DNA from: Mucilaginibacter lacusdianchii
GTDB lineage: Bacteria; Bacteroidota; Bacteroidia; Sphingobacteriales; Sphingobacteriaceae
DNA: 64,000 nucleotides
Assembly: GCF_009770985.1 (NCBI RefSeq)
Contig: NZ_WSRW01000002.1
Span: 124,001 to 188,000, forward strand
Direction: 5' to 3'
Positions 1 to 7,878 of the stretch are shown here, piece after piece. Numbering within the stretch: the stretch's first letter is position 1; every line of letters begins with the position of its first letter. A program made the translations under genes and the position numbers. A model generated the notes under the pieces. It was not told the DNA's origin and searched no databases. It was given only the letters and a program-made list of their open reading frames with translations.

Positions 1-529
1 ACTGCCGGTCATAATAACGCATGCAGTAATTCATTAATAGTTCAATGTTCGATGCAATAAGGGTTTTACTATGCTTATCTATATTTTGCTCAATTTCTTC
101 ACCAATTTTTTTGAATAGGTCTATAATTGTTCGTCTTTCTTTCTTAGATAAATGAAGAGCTTCATTGACTTCATAAGAAAAGAAATTGTAATCCTTTATC
201 GTTTTCCCAAGGGTAGTTCCTCTAATCAAATCAGGATGGAAAGTCAGGGAATAGCCCGTTGGAATAATCGGAATGCCACCACTGTCAGAAGCATATATTT
301 GTCCAGGTGCAATAAAAACTAAGGTTCCATCTTCATAATCGTAAGGCTGGCATCCATAGGTCAGGTCGCCGCACTTGATGTCTTTAAGAAAAATGGCATA
401 AATCCCGAACTGTGCTTTCATATTCACCACCGTCGGAACTTCATTAAATTTCACTATGCTAACCAACGGATGCATTGTGTCTGCGTTCATCAAGTCATTA
501 TATTGTTTTACCGTGTCAATTCTTTCCAT
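1..529 (-). CDS. AraC-family transcriptional regulator, N-terminal part (cut by window edge)
   Basis: The minus-strand reading frame is open from an ATG at 529 to the left window edge, about 176 codons, with no stop. The part seen is the N-terminal sensor half of a Bacteroidota AraC-type regulator. It begins MERIDTVKQYN and ends at a YYDRQ motif that matches the FYNRQF / YYNRQF segment of the two full-length AraC proteins at 2962-3882 and 6727-7644, just before their helix-turn-helix region. The DNA-binding domain must lie outside the window. It is divergent from the alcohol dehydrogenase at 713, so it probably controls that gene; this is inference from position. A near-match to a -7 box reads CAAATCTG on the plus strand at 541-548, close to the start. 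Confidence 0.8.
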   Translation of the reverse strand, partial: MERIDTVKQYNDLMNADTMHPLVSIVKFNEVPTVVNMKAQFGIYAIFLKDIKCGDLTYGCQPYDYEDGTLVFIAPGQIYASDSGGIPIIPTGYSLTFHPDLIRGTTLGKTIKDYNFFSYEVNEALHLSKKERRTIIDLFKKIGEEIEQNIDKHSKTLIASNIELLMNYCMRYYDRQ

Positions 530-712
530 TGCTCTATATCCAAATCTGAATACCACAAAATTAGTGCGCTGAAAGATCTATTTCACCTAAGGCTAGTTAA
601 ATCAGTAAAACTGGTAAAAAGATCAGTATTCTGTATAAATCTCATCCCGGATATGCTGCCGAAATTTGCATCATAAATTGAACAGTGATGTCATGGTAGA
701 TAGAGGAACCAG

Positions 713-1801
713 ATGTCATTTTTAAATGCAATAAAGAATAATATGGAAATGAATAATACTAAGGCGTACGGCACTGTGGCTGCCGAAGCACCTTTAAACC
801 AATTAACCATTGTTCGAAGGAAACCAACGCCACATGATGTCGAAATAGAGATCCTGTTTTGTGGGGTTTGCCACTCAGACCTAATTATTGCCAGGAGCGA
901 GTGGGGGCCATCGATGTACCCTTGCGTGCCAGGACACGAAATAGTTGGCAAAGTAAAGAGTGTTGGAGGCCACGTGAGTAAGTTCAAAGTGGGAGATCTG
1001 GTCGGTGTTGGATGTCTGGTAGATTCTTGTCGAGAGTGTGAATACTGCAATGAAGGCCTTGAACAATATTGCGTACCAGGGAACACCTTCACTTATAATT
1101 CCCAAGATAAATACCTGCCTGGCAATCCAACATTTGGTGGTTATTCAGAGAGCATTGTAGTTGATGAAAACTATGTTCTGCGCATACCTGAGAACATGAA
1201 TCTAGCAGCAACAGCTCCTCTTCTTTGTGCAGGTATTTCTACCTATTCGCCGCTTCGTCACTGGAACGTAGGGCCAGGCAAAAAAGTGGGCATTGTTGGT
1301 ATTGGCGGCCTGGGTCACATGGGAATTAAAATTGCTAAAGCAATGGGAGCGCAAGTAGTTGCATTTACTACATCTGAAAGCAAATTTGCTGAAGCAAAGC
1401 GTTTAGGCGCTGATGAGGTAGTATTGTCTAAAGATCCAGAACAAATGGCTGCTTACTACGGAAAACTTCACTTTATACTGGATGCAGTATCAGCTGAGCA
1501 TGACGTAAATGCCTATTTAGCTTTACTTCGTGTAGATGGTACTATGGCAATGGTTGGAGCACCAGCGCAGCCTCTGCCAATCTCCTCGTTCAGTGTTATT
1601 ATGGGCAGAAAAAGTTTTGCTGGAACTTCTATAGGCGGGATTGCCGAAACTCAGGAAATGTTAGACTTCTGCGGTAAACACAATATCACTGCGGATATTG
1701 AAATGATCGACATTCAAAATATTAATGATGCTTATGAACGTCTCCTTAAAGGTGAAGTGAAATATCGCTTTGTTATAGATATGGAGTCGTTGAAAAGCTA
1801 G
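713..1801 (+). CDS. Zinc-dependent NAD(P)-linked alcohol dehydrogenase (cinnamyl-alcohol/YahK type)
   Basis: A 362-residue medium-chain dehydrogenase/reductase that should interconvert aldehydes and primary alcohols in the cytoplasm. Catalytic zinc ligands are visible as C53 in CGVCHSD, H75-E76 in PGHE and C172. The structural zinc lobe is C106, C109, C112 and C120. The nucleotide-binding Rossmann loop GIGGLGH is at 196-202. Family members usually begin close to the KAYG segment (residues 17-20), so the first ten residues may be an extension; a second ATG is at 743. The ATG at 713 is kept because AGAGGAACC precedes it at a reasonable distance. The gene is divergent from the partial AraC regulator and ends at a strong palindromic terminator. 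It appears intact, unlike many neighbours to its right. Confidence 0.9.
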   Translation: MSFLNAIKNNMEMNNTKAYGTVAAEAPLNQLTIVRRKPTPHDVEIEILFCGVCHSDLIIARSEWGPSMYPCVPGHEIVGKVKSVGGHVSKFKVGDLVGVGCLVDSCRECEYCNEGLEQYCVPGNTFTYNSQDKYLPGNPTFGGYSESIVVDENYVLRIPENMNLAATAPLLCAGISTYSPLRHWNVGPGKKVGIVGIGGLGHMGIKIAKAMGAQVVAFTTSESKFAEAKRLGADEVVLSKDPEQMAAYYGKLHFILDAVSAEHDVNAYLALLRVDGTMAMVGAPAQPLPISSFSVIMGRKSFAGTSIGGIAETQEMLDFCGKHNITADIEMIDIQNINDAYERLLKGEVKYRFVIDMESLKS

Positions 1802-1813
1802 ATTAAGCAAGTA

Positions 1814-1867
1814 AGTCTAATAAATTAACAAAAGCTACCGAGGTAGCTTTTGTTAATTTATTAGACT
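1814..1867. terminator. Perfect 26-bp inverted repeat, bidirectional terminator
   Basis: Arms 1814-1839 and 1842-1867 are exact reverse complements with a 2-base spacer. The core is AAAAGCTACC / GGTAGCTTTT, with A-rich and T-rich flanks, so it would terminate transcription from either side. It begins 13 bases after the alcohol dehydrogenase stop. Confidence 0.8.
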
Positions 1868-2070
1868 GAAGACCGCAAAGTGTAGTGGTCTGTTATGATA
1901 TGGGCAATCACTTCTTGGAGGGAAACAAGTGCGAATAGGAGAACATCAGGATTATGCTCATCCTTCCTTTAGCTTTCGTGATTTAATATTATTTTCTACA
2001 GTTAGTCGCGTTAGTTACAAACGCGATCATTAAGCTTACCCAACTCCATATGATTTATCTATAGGCTGAT

Positions 2071-2240
2071 GTGGCAAGCAAAAGGGAGTTGATAGGTTTC
2101 ATTTATCCACAGAAATTCACTTTTGAAGAATTAGAACATCGAACCGCTCAAACAAGCGATTTATATTCTTTAATCTACTTGACTAACAATGAATTAGCTA
2201 AGAAAAAAAGAAGGGCAAGCGACCCTAAAACGCGCTTGCC
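2071..2240 (+). pseudogene. C-terminal remnant of a serine site-specific recombinase
   Basis: About 55 codons read KRELIGFIYPQKFTF, then RTAQTSD and LIYLTNNEL. From memory of Bacteroidota large serine recombinases (resolvase family), the C-terminus commonly has a K..IGSIFPEKL-TF, RT..VNE, LIY..N pattern, which this matches in order and spacing. No catalytic N-terminal domain is present; an in-frame TAG lies at 2062-2064 and the frame opens only with a GTG at 2071. The frame stays open to 2292, but the last part reads through a tRNA-like fragment. This is best explained as the stump of a degraded mobile element. Recognition is from memory only. Confidence 0.45.
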
Positions 2241-2241
2241 C
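2213..2241. repeat. 9-bp stem hairpin inside recombinase remnant
   Basis: GGGCAAGCG (2213-2221) and CGCTTGCCC (2233-2241) form a perfect 9-bp GC-rich stem with an 11-base loop. There is no T-run, so it is not a clear terminator. It sits between the recombinase remnant and the tRNA-like fragment and may mark an element end. Confidence 0.4.
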
Positions 2242-2242
2242 A

Positions 2243-2310
2243 ATGTGGCCCCAGAGACTGGGCTGGAACCAAGCTTACCCTCAAAATGTTAATGAAGCCA
2301 ATCGTCTTAA
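2243..2310 (-). other. tRNA-like 3'-end fragment (possible att-site remnant)
   Basis: Read on the minus strand, the segment contains GAGGGT, then GGTTCCAGCCC and CTGGGGCCA. This resembles the variable loop, T-arm and acceptor end of a bacterial tRNA. The conserved GGTTCGA is changed to GGTTCCA and the 5' half cannot be folded by eye into D- and anticodon arms, so it is not a functional tRNA. Integrating elements commonly leave tRNA 3' ends as attachment sites, and a recombinase remnant is adjacent. This is inference. Confidence 0.3.
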
Positions 2311-2364
2311 GTCTTCAATAAAGTGGTTTGAGAAGCACCCAGGTGGGCGCACACCAAGACAGCA

Positions 2365-2398
2365 AAAACGGCCTCTACGATATCTTAAAGGCCGTTTT
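2365..2398. terminator. Hairpin AAAACGGCCT/AGGCCGTTTT, terminator-like
   Basis: Arms 2365-2374 and 2389-2398 are exact reverse complements with a 14-base loop. The GC core is followed by TTTT on the plus strand and mirrored on the minus strand, so it could act in both directions. No intact gene directly feeds it today. Confidence 0.55.
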
Positions 2399-2441
2399 CA
2401 TGTGTCGCAGTTTTCTGCCACACCCCCTCTTCTGACGCAAT

Positions 2442-2850
2442 CAGGGCACTTTTTACAGTGCCAATTCGATCAATGCAGGCAACCGTTACCAAACATTCAT
2501 TGACAGTAAAAAAGCCGAATATATCAATAACCTGTATTTTTAAATTATTGGCGGCGATTACGCAGCAGGAAAAACGGACCCCTTGGCATGTCAGTCAATG
2601 GAAACTTCTTTAGAAACCATGACCGCACCAACACGCAAACCTTGCTGGGCAATAACGGGAATCAGTTGGATTCTACTCTCCGGTCCTCTTATTTATCCGG
2701 CACCAAGCGAAAAAATGCAAAATATGACTTATTTTATACTTATAAAGATGATAAAAATTATTTACTGTCTACCACAATCGATGATTTCTAGTTTTATAAT
2801 TCCGGCAACGCCTTGCAGCCTAACCAGTACTATGAGTGTGATGGGTTACA
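2442..2850 (+). pseudogene. Fragment of an outer-membrane beta-barrel family protein
   Basis: Conceptual translation across three frames gives a continuous string of beta-barrel-like segments: GTFYSANSINAGNRYQTF, then YAAGKTDPLG, SVNGNFFRNHDRTNTQTLLG, KYDLFYTYKDDKN and YNSGNALQPNQYY. The alternating aromatic and polar pattern fits the Bacteroidota outer-membrane beta-barrel family related to TonB-dependent receptors. It is broken by an in-frame TAA at 2541-2543, loss of one base near 2584 (TTGGCATG where TTGGGCATG restores the frame) and an in-frame TAG at 2789-2791. Both gene ends are missing. The family assignment is by eye and the exact borders are approximate. Confidence 0.6.
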
Positions 2851-2961
2851 GCCTTTAACAAGTTCTACCCTGCACTTTTTAACGTATGCTGTCATCAATA
2901 TCATCTACGCCTTGAAAATTGAAGGCGAAATACTTTTATTTAAAGGAAAAAAGTATTATTG

Positions 2962-3882
2962 TCAATCGAAAGACTTTCTAAATTGCAAAGGTGAAAGATT
3001 AGTTTTTGTCTTGAATAATTTACTGAACGACTGCGAATGTTCAAACCCCATTTCGTAAGCGATTTCGCTGACTGATAAATTTGTCGTAGATAATTTTTCT
3101 TTCGCTTTTTCAATCAACTTGTCATGAATATGTTGTTGTGTGCTTTGTCCGCTAACCGCTTTTAATAAGCTGCTTAAATATTTTTGCGATATGTTCAATG
3201 TTTCGGCAACATATTGAACGGTCGGCAAACCTTTGAGAACCAACTCATGGGTATCAAAGCAATCTGTTAATATGATATTTAAACGTTCCAGAATTTGATG
3301 ATTGGATTTTTCTCTCGTGATAAACTGACGGTTGTAAAAACGCTCCGAATAATTAAGGAAACTTTCAATTTGTGAGATCATGATCTGTTTGCTGAACCGG
3401 TCAATATTGGCTTGGTATTCCCGTCTAATGTTTTCGATAATTGTATTGAGCATGTTTTCTTCTTTTTCAGAAATGAACAAGGCTTCATTCACCGAGTAAT
3501 CAAAAAACTCGTATTGCTTAATGGTTTTTGCAAACGGTGTATTCCAAAAGAAATCAGGGTGAATGAGCAATATCCATCCTGAACGTTTTATTGTTTGATC
3601 GGCTCTAGGTTCAATTCGGAAAACCTGGTTGGGTGCTGCGAAGAAGACAACGCCCCCGTCAAAATCATATTCCTGTTGTCCATATTTCATTTTGGCATTC
3701 ATTCCCCTTTTGATAGAAATCTGGTAGAAATCAAATATCCAGTTCGTTTCACTGATGTTAATCGGCCGCTCGACATCAGCATAATTTACAATACTGATTA
3801 GCGGATGTTCGGGCTGAGGCAAACCTCTAAGCCGATGAAATTCACTGATTGTTTTTATTCTTTGGGTTCGTCGATGCTCCAT
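2962..3882 (-). CDS. AraC-family transcriptional regulator
   Basis: A 306-residue protein with an N-terminal cupin-like sensor region (about 1-190) and a C-terminal AraC helix-turn-helix pair (about 200-306). The recognition features LNISQKYLSSLLKAVSGQST and SVSEIAYEMGFEHSQSFSKL are typical of the two HTH units. Length and layout match those of Bacteroidota AraC regulators found beside oxidoreductases. It is a close paralog of the AraC proteins at 1-529 and 6727-7644, sharing the NRQFITR segment. It lies downstream of the broken siderophore-interacting and amidohydrolase genes, on the same strand, so it may once have controlled them or the divergent SDR. A -7 box lies 14 bases before the start codon. 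Confidence 0.9.
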   Translation of the reverse strand: MEHRRTQRIKTISEFHRLRGLPQPEHPLISIVNYADVERPINISETNWIFDFYQISIKRGMNAKMKYGQQEYDFDGGVVFFAAPNQVFRIEPRADQTIKRSGWILLIHPDFFWNTPFAKTIKQYEFFDYSVNEALFISEKEENMLNTIIENIRREYQANIDRFSKQIMISQIESFLNYSERFYNRQFITREKSNHQILERLNIILTDCFDTHELVLKGLPTVQYVAETLNISQKYLSSLLKAVSGQSTQQHIHDKLIEKAKEKLSTTNLSVSEIAYEMGFEHSQSFSKLFKTKTNLSPLQFRKSFD

Positions 3883-3896
3883 TCTACAAATCTAAA

Positions 3897-3904
3897 AATT
3901 GCTT
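3897..3904 (-). promoter_or_regulatory. Candidate Bacteroidota -7 box for AraC gene
   Basis: The minus strand reads TAGATTTG, an exact match to the Bacteroidota TAnnTTTG element. It ends 14 bases upstream of the ATG at 3882. No convincing -33 TTTG was found at the usual distance. Confidence 0.35.
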
Positions 3905-4016
3905 TCTTTGCTCATGCTTAATGCCAAAATCCTTTTAATTTGATCTGGCTACCATCAAAGCCGTATGTTTGCAAGAGTTTTCTCAATGCAACAATCAATT
4001 CTGCACAGCCAACAAT

Positions 4017-4614
4017 TTAAAAAGCAAAATCTTGTTTAATAGACTGGTGTGTGATTGCCCAGTCTTCTGTTTGTTTGTATATCGCGCTATAATTCGAAAC
4101 CGCCTGCAAAGGTAACCAGGAACAATTTTTCGAGAAAGCACCAGCCGTTTGCGGGTCGTCAAAGGTGATGAATCCGCTAACCGGCGTATCTTCAGTCGCC
4201 AACTGCCACAAAGCACAAAAATGTCCAATACTTGTTTGATCACCTAAAAAAACAAGGTGCTTGCCGCTGGTAGGATAGTGCTTTGCATTTTCTATCTTCA
4301 AATAATAAAAGTCGTTTCCTGCTGCTTAATTTTTAGCCCAAATACTTCCCTGGCCGTTGTGACTTGTATCAATATAAAGCCTGCAGGTTTTTCTTTGGCG
4401 TCCCACATGGCAGGTGTATAATCGGTGTAATGCGAAGCCGATATCCTGCATTTTTAGATTGTGCTTTACCCCAAGTGTCAAAATTCACGTTTGGTAAATG
4501 AACATCTACTTCGTGAATATGACCACCGTTCCAACTACGCACGGCAACGATTTTTCCCAGTTTAAGGAAAAGCTTTTCTATGGCTGATATGCTGAGGCTT
4601 TGTGCTGTTTTCAT
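4017..4614 (-). pseudogene. Broken siderophore-interacting protein (SIP/FAD-binding type)
   Basis: Joining three frames rebuilds about 200 residues of a siderophore-interacting, NAD(P)H:flavin-type reductase. The start is MKTAQSLSISAIEKLFLKLG (ATG at 4614), followed by VRSWNGGHIHEVDVHLP. The middle is YTDYTPAMWDAKEK and LYIDTSHNGQGSIWA, and the end carries HLVFLGDQTSIGHFCALWQL, the nucleotide-contact region of the family. Lesions seen directly are a one-base loss in the A-run near 4450, a second one-base loss in the A-run near 4394, and an in-frame TAA near 4328. Intact family members help release iron from ferric siderophores in the cytoplasm. It starts 9 bases after the rebuilt amidohydrolase end, so the two probably formed an operon. 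Confidence 0.8.
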
Positions 4615-4623
4615 GCTGATTTG

Positions 4624-5604
4624 TTATCTGGCACTTGTACCCGTTAATCGTTCCCAATTTGCAAAAGCAAACTTTTCCTTGTCTGCCTGAGTCAAGTTAG
4701 TTGCTTCTAAAAAATTGCGAGCATCCCTTCCCGGCCGGTACTAATAAGGATAGTCAGCAGAAAAGAGTATGCGGTCCGCTCCGATGATCTCAACGGAGCG
4801 TTGCAGGTATGAATGGCTGAACATTCCGCTTGCCGTTACATACAGGTTTTGCTGAACGTAATCCATAAAAGATCTATCAAGCTTAGTTGCTCTATTAAGC
4901 GAAGCCAATCTTTCCGTATAGAATAAAATCACTTCACCCCAATGCCCAAGAATAATTTGAAGGTTAGGAAATCGGTCAAACACTTTGGCTAATACCAAGC
5001 GCACAAATTGTATTCCCGCTTCATAATGCCAACCCAGTCCAAAAGTTGAAAACGCAAGGTCGGTCAGTTCGTCAAAACCAGAGTAATAAACGTCCCTGAC
5101 TGCTTTTTGAGGGATTTGCGGATGAATGAATAAGGGAACGCTAAGGGCTTCTGCGCATGCAAACAATTCCCAAAAATCTTTATGGTCTAAATTTTTCTCC
5201 CGGGTTCGTCCGCATAGCATGGCACCTTTCAGCCCTAAATCCTTTACAGAACGCTCCAGTTCTTTGGTCGCTTCTTTTGGTGCAAACATGGGTAAGGCTG
5301 CAAATCCCTGAAACCTGTCGGGTGTTTTCCTGACGATTTCAGCAACATAATCATTTGTTTGTATGGCAAGGTTAATACTTTCACTTTCCAGATTGTGGAG
5401 GCTTGGACTGGTCAGCGAAAGCACCTGCACGTCTATGCCTGTTTCGTCCATCAACCTAAGCCGTGAATTTCCGATATCTTCTAAATGACTTTCAATCTCA
5501 CCGAAATGAAGTTTATGGGTCGGGTCGTCTTTATCTGGAAATTTTTGCCATTCAGTTTTGACTGCCTTGGTTAGAAAATGCTCTTCTACTGCAATGAGTT
5601 TCAT
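4624..5604 (-). pseudogene. Amidohydrolase-family metal-dependent hydrolase/decarboxylase with in-frame TAG
   Basis: The frame from ATG 5604 (MKLIAVEEHF) encodes an amidohydrolase-2 family TIM-barrel protein, related to ACMSD-type decarboxylases. Metal and active-site motifs are visible: the EEHF start, FIHP, GHWGE and SADYPY. A TAG at 4741-4743 stops translation after 287 codons. The same frame continues without any other break for a further 38 codons (RPGRDARNFLEATN to NWERLTG) to TAA at 4624-4626, exactly what the normal C-terminus looks like. All catalytic motifs precede the stop, so a truncated product could conceivably fold, but the last helices are lost. The possible start at 5784 adds an unrelated, unconvincing N-terminus. 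Confidence 0.8.
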
Positions 5605-5908
5605 GTTACCTGTTTTTATGTTGATGCAAAATTCAGCATTATCTAAGATACAGACGTAGCCAAATGTCAGATCATTGTAGCCATTTAGACTAACAAGTTT
5701 ATATGAGCTTACATATGCCGTTTTATCAATGCCTGCTTTATGCCTAGTGAAATTAATGGTGTAGATTCCAGACAATCTTGGCATGGCTTTTTATAAAGTT
5801 CAATTCTCAATAATGGAAACCGCTAATCAGACACAACTTACCGACTTTAGCACACAAATACCAGCCACTACTTTCTGAGCTTTGTCCAAAATTTTAAGAC
5901 GACATCAA
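5605..5908. other. Divergent intergenic region, no gene seen
   Basis: This 304-base stretch separates the broken amidohydrolase (minus) from the SDR gene (plus). It should hold both promoters. The only weak candidate is GAGCTTTG at 5877-5884, one base off the TAnnTTTG consensus and suitably placed for the SDR. No hairpin or repeat was noticed. Confidence 0.3.
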
Positions 5909-6718
5909 ATGGAATATACTTTAATTACCGGTGCATCCGGCGGGATTGGTGAAGCGTTAGCCCATGGGCTGGCAGCAAGAAAACACCATCTGGTTCTGGT
6001 AGCCCGTAACGCTGATAAACTAAGCAAAATGCGAGATGAGCTCACCACCAAATACCAAGCGGACATAAAGATCATTGTAGCGGACCTATCAAATCGCGAC
6101 GCCCCGCTCCAATTATTTAACGAAACACAAAGACAGGGCCTGAACATCAGTATGCTTATCAATAACGCCGGCATCGGATCCAGCGGTGAGTTTACAGATA
6201 TTAACCTCTCCTCAGAACTTAGCCTACTGCAACTCAATATCGTCTCATTGGTAACGCTCTCGCATTTGTATTTGGCAGAAATGAAGAAAAAACGAAGAGG
6301 AACATTGATTAATATTGCCTCAATGACGGCCTTTATGCCAGTTCCCTACATGGCTACCTATGCCGCCAGTAAAGTATTCGTTCGCTCTTTTACCGAAGCA
6401 CTTACCCAGGAATACAAACCCTACGGCATACAGGTGATGCTGCTTAGTCCCGGGCTTACCCGTACTAATTTCAACGAGGCGGCTGGCTTGAACAGCAAAA
6501 AAGGAAATGCGTTAAGTTCAAATTACGCCACTGCGTCCACCCAAACCCCGGAAGAAGTGGCCACCGAAACATTAAACGCGTTGGGCAAGAACAAGCACTT
6601 TCATATCTCCGGCAAAAAGAATCGTTGGGGCATGCGCATACTAGCTTTGCTACCCAATAAAATGATTACCAAATACATGGCCGATTCGTATCGTAAGAAA
6701 ACAAACCAGAAAATGTAG
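5909..6718 (+). CDS. Short-chain dehydrogenase/reductase (SDR)
   Basis: A 269-residue classical SDR that would oxidise or reduce a carbonyl/hydroxyl substrate using NAD(P). From the ATG at 5909 the TGASGGIG cofactor loop is at 7-14, NNAG at 85-88, the catalytic serine in NIAS at about 138 and the YAASK pair at Y151 and K155. The C-terminal part (HFHISGKKNRWGM, then PNKMITKYMADS) resembles SDRs of the DltE/YqjQ-like group. An upstream TTG at 5882 would add nine residues before the conserved start and is rejected. The stop is 8 bases before the ATG of the downstream AraC gene, so they are co-transcribed. The substrate is unknown. Confidence 0.88.
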   Translation: MEYTLITGASGGIGEALAHGLAARKHHLVLVARNADKLSKMRDELTTKYQADIKIIVADLSNRDAPLQLFNETQRQGLNISMLINNAGIGSSGEFTDINLSSELSLLQLNIVSLVTLSHLYLAEMKKKRRGTLINIASMTAFMPVPYMATYAASKVFVRSFTEALTQEYKPYGIQVMLLSPGLTRTNFNEAAGLNSKKGNALSSNYATASTQTPEEVATETLNALGKNKHFHISGKKNRWGMRILALLPNKMITKYMADSYRKKTNQKM

Positions 6719-6726
6719 TTTTGGTC

Positions 6727-7644
6727 ATGCTGGAAACCGTAAACATTCATATTGAAACCGTTGCGCAAATGCACCAGATGCTGAATGTGGCCAAACCCCG
6801 TCACCCGCTGTTCAGTATCTTACGTTTTGAGGATTTCCCCAAAATCGAGATTAAGCAGCGAACACGCTTGGTTACAGACTTCTACCAGGTTACATTAAAA
6901 AAGGCGCATCCTTGTAAGATTCAGTATGGACAAAATATCTTTGATTTTAATGAAGGTATCATCTCTTGTTTTGCACCCAAACAAGTTGCCTTCATCAATC
7001 AGGATTTTAGACCTGCTACTTCCGGCTGGCAGGTGTCTATTCACCCCGACTTTCTCCGCCTGCATCCGTTAGGCAAAAAGATAAAAGCCTACGGTTTTTT
7101 CGAGTATGCGGTAAACGAAGCTTTGATTTTATCGGATGAAGAACAACAAAGCATTGAAAGCATCTTTCTGCAAATTGAGAAAGAATATTATTTACCTATT
7201 GATAGCTTCAGTCAGGATGTAATTGTTTCCAACCTGGATTTGCTGCTTACGTATTGTAACCGTTACTATAACCGCCAGTTCATCACCCGCAAAGCTCTAA
7301 GCCATGAATTGCTGATTAGATTTGAAGAAGTTTTGGGAAGGCAGATGGAAAATGCGGCTGAAAGCGGCTTGCCAACCGTAGCCCATTTAGCAGATCAAAT
7401 GAACCTGTCTCCGAAGTATCTGAGTGATTGCCTGAAACAGTTAACCGGGCAAACCACGCAGCAAATTATTCATGACAGGATTGTAGAACAGGCTAAAGGT
7501 CTACTCACTTCAACAACGTTGACCATCAACGAAATTGCTTTTCAATTGGGATTTGAACAGTCGCAATCGTTTAGCAAGTTGTTCAAGAGCAAATCCGCCC
7601 TCACGCCGTTGGCCTTCAGGCAATCGTTCAATCAATTGAGATAA
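6727..7644 (+). CDS. AraC-family transcriptional regulator
   Basis: A 305-residue AraC-type regulator. The N-terminal sensor half begins MLETVNIHIETVAQMHQML, and the C-terminal half has two HTH units (LADQMNLSPKYLSDCLKQLT and INEIAFQLGFEQSQSFSKLF). The ATG at 6727 is preferred over an upstream TTG at 6721. It shares segments such as YYNRQFITR and LGFEQSQSFSKLFK with the regulator at 2962-3882. It follows the SDR gene by 8 bases and probably regulates it. Together with the regulators at 1-529 and 2962-3882 it forms a set of three paralogs within 7.6 kb, each next to a redox enzyme. Confidence 0.9.
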   Translation: MLETVNIHIETVAQMHQMLNVAKPRHPLFSILRFEDFPKIEIKQRTRLVTDFYQVTLKKAHPCKIQYGQNIFDFNEGIISCFAPKQVAFINQDFRPATSGWQVSIHPDFLRLHPLGKKIKAYGFFEYAVNEALILSDEEQQSIESIFLQIEKEYYLPIDSFSQDVIVSNLDLLLTYCNRYYNRQFITRKALSHELLIRFEEVLGRQMENAAESGLPTVAHLADQMNLSPKYLSDCLKQLTGQTTQQIIHDRIVEQAKGLLTSTTLTINEIAFQLGFEQSQSFSKLFKSKSALTPLAFRQSFNQLR

Positions 7645-7878
7645 CATTTTAGGTGCAAATCCAATGCTGTTATGCTATTTTAAAAATTTCTAACTGTTAT
7701 ATACTTGAGCAACTTGATTAACATACTTCAATGACTTGTATTGAAATCGGAAAGTGGATGCTATTCTAACCTTACAGCTTTACCATTTTAAAAAGCCTTC
7801 CTTTTTTAATAAAAGCCAAAGTGTAACATCTGCTAGATTGTATTATTTACAAGGTATTTAAAATAGTTTGCTGATAAT

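Noticed and set aside
691..1105. Minus-strand frames inside the alcohol dehydrogenase gene
   Set aside because: They are antisense shadows of a well-conserved gene.
2243..2503. Plus-strand 86-residue frame
   Set aside because: It runs through the tRNA-like fragment and a terminator hairpin and has no protein features.
4741..5784. Amidohydrolase frame extended to a start at 5784
   Set aside because: The extra 60 residues look random, and the family's normal start MKLIAVEEHF is at 5604.
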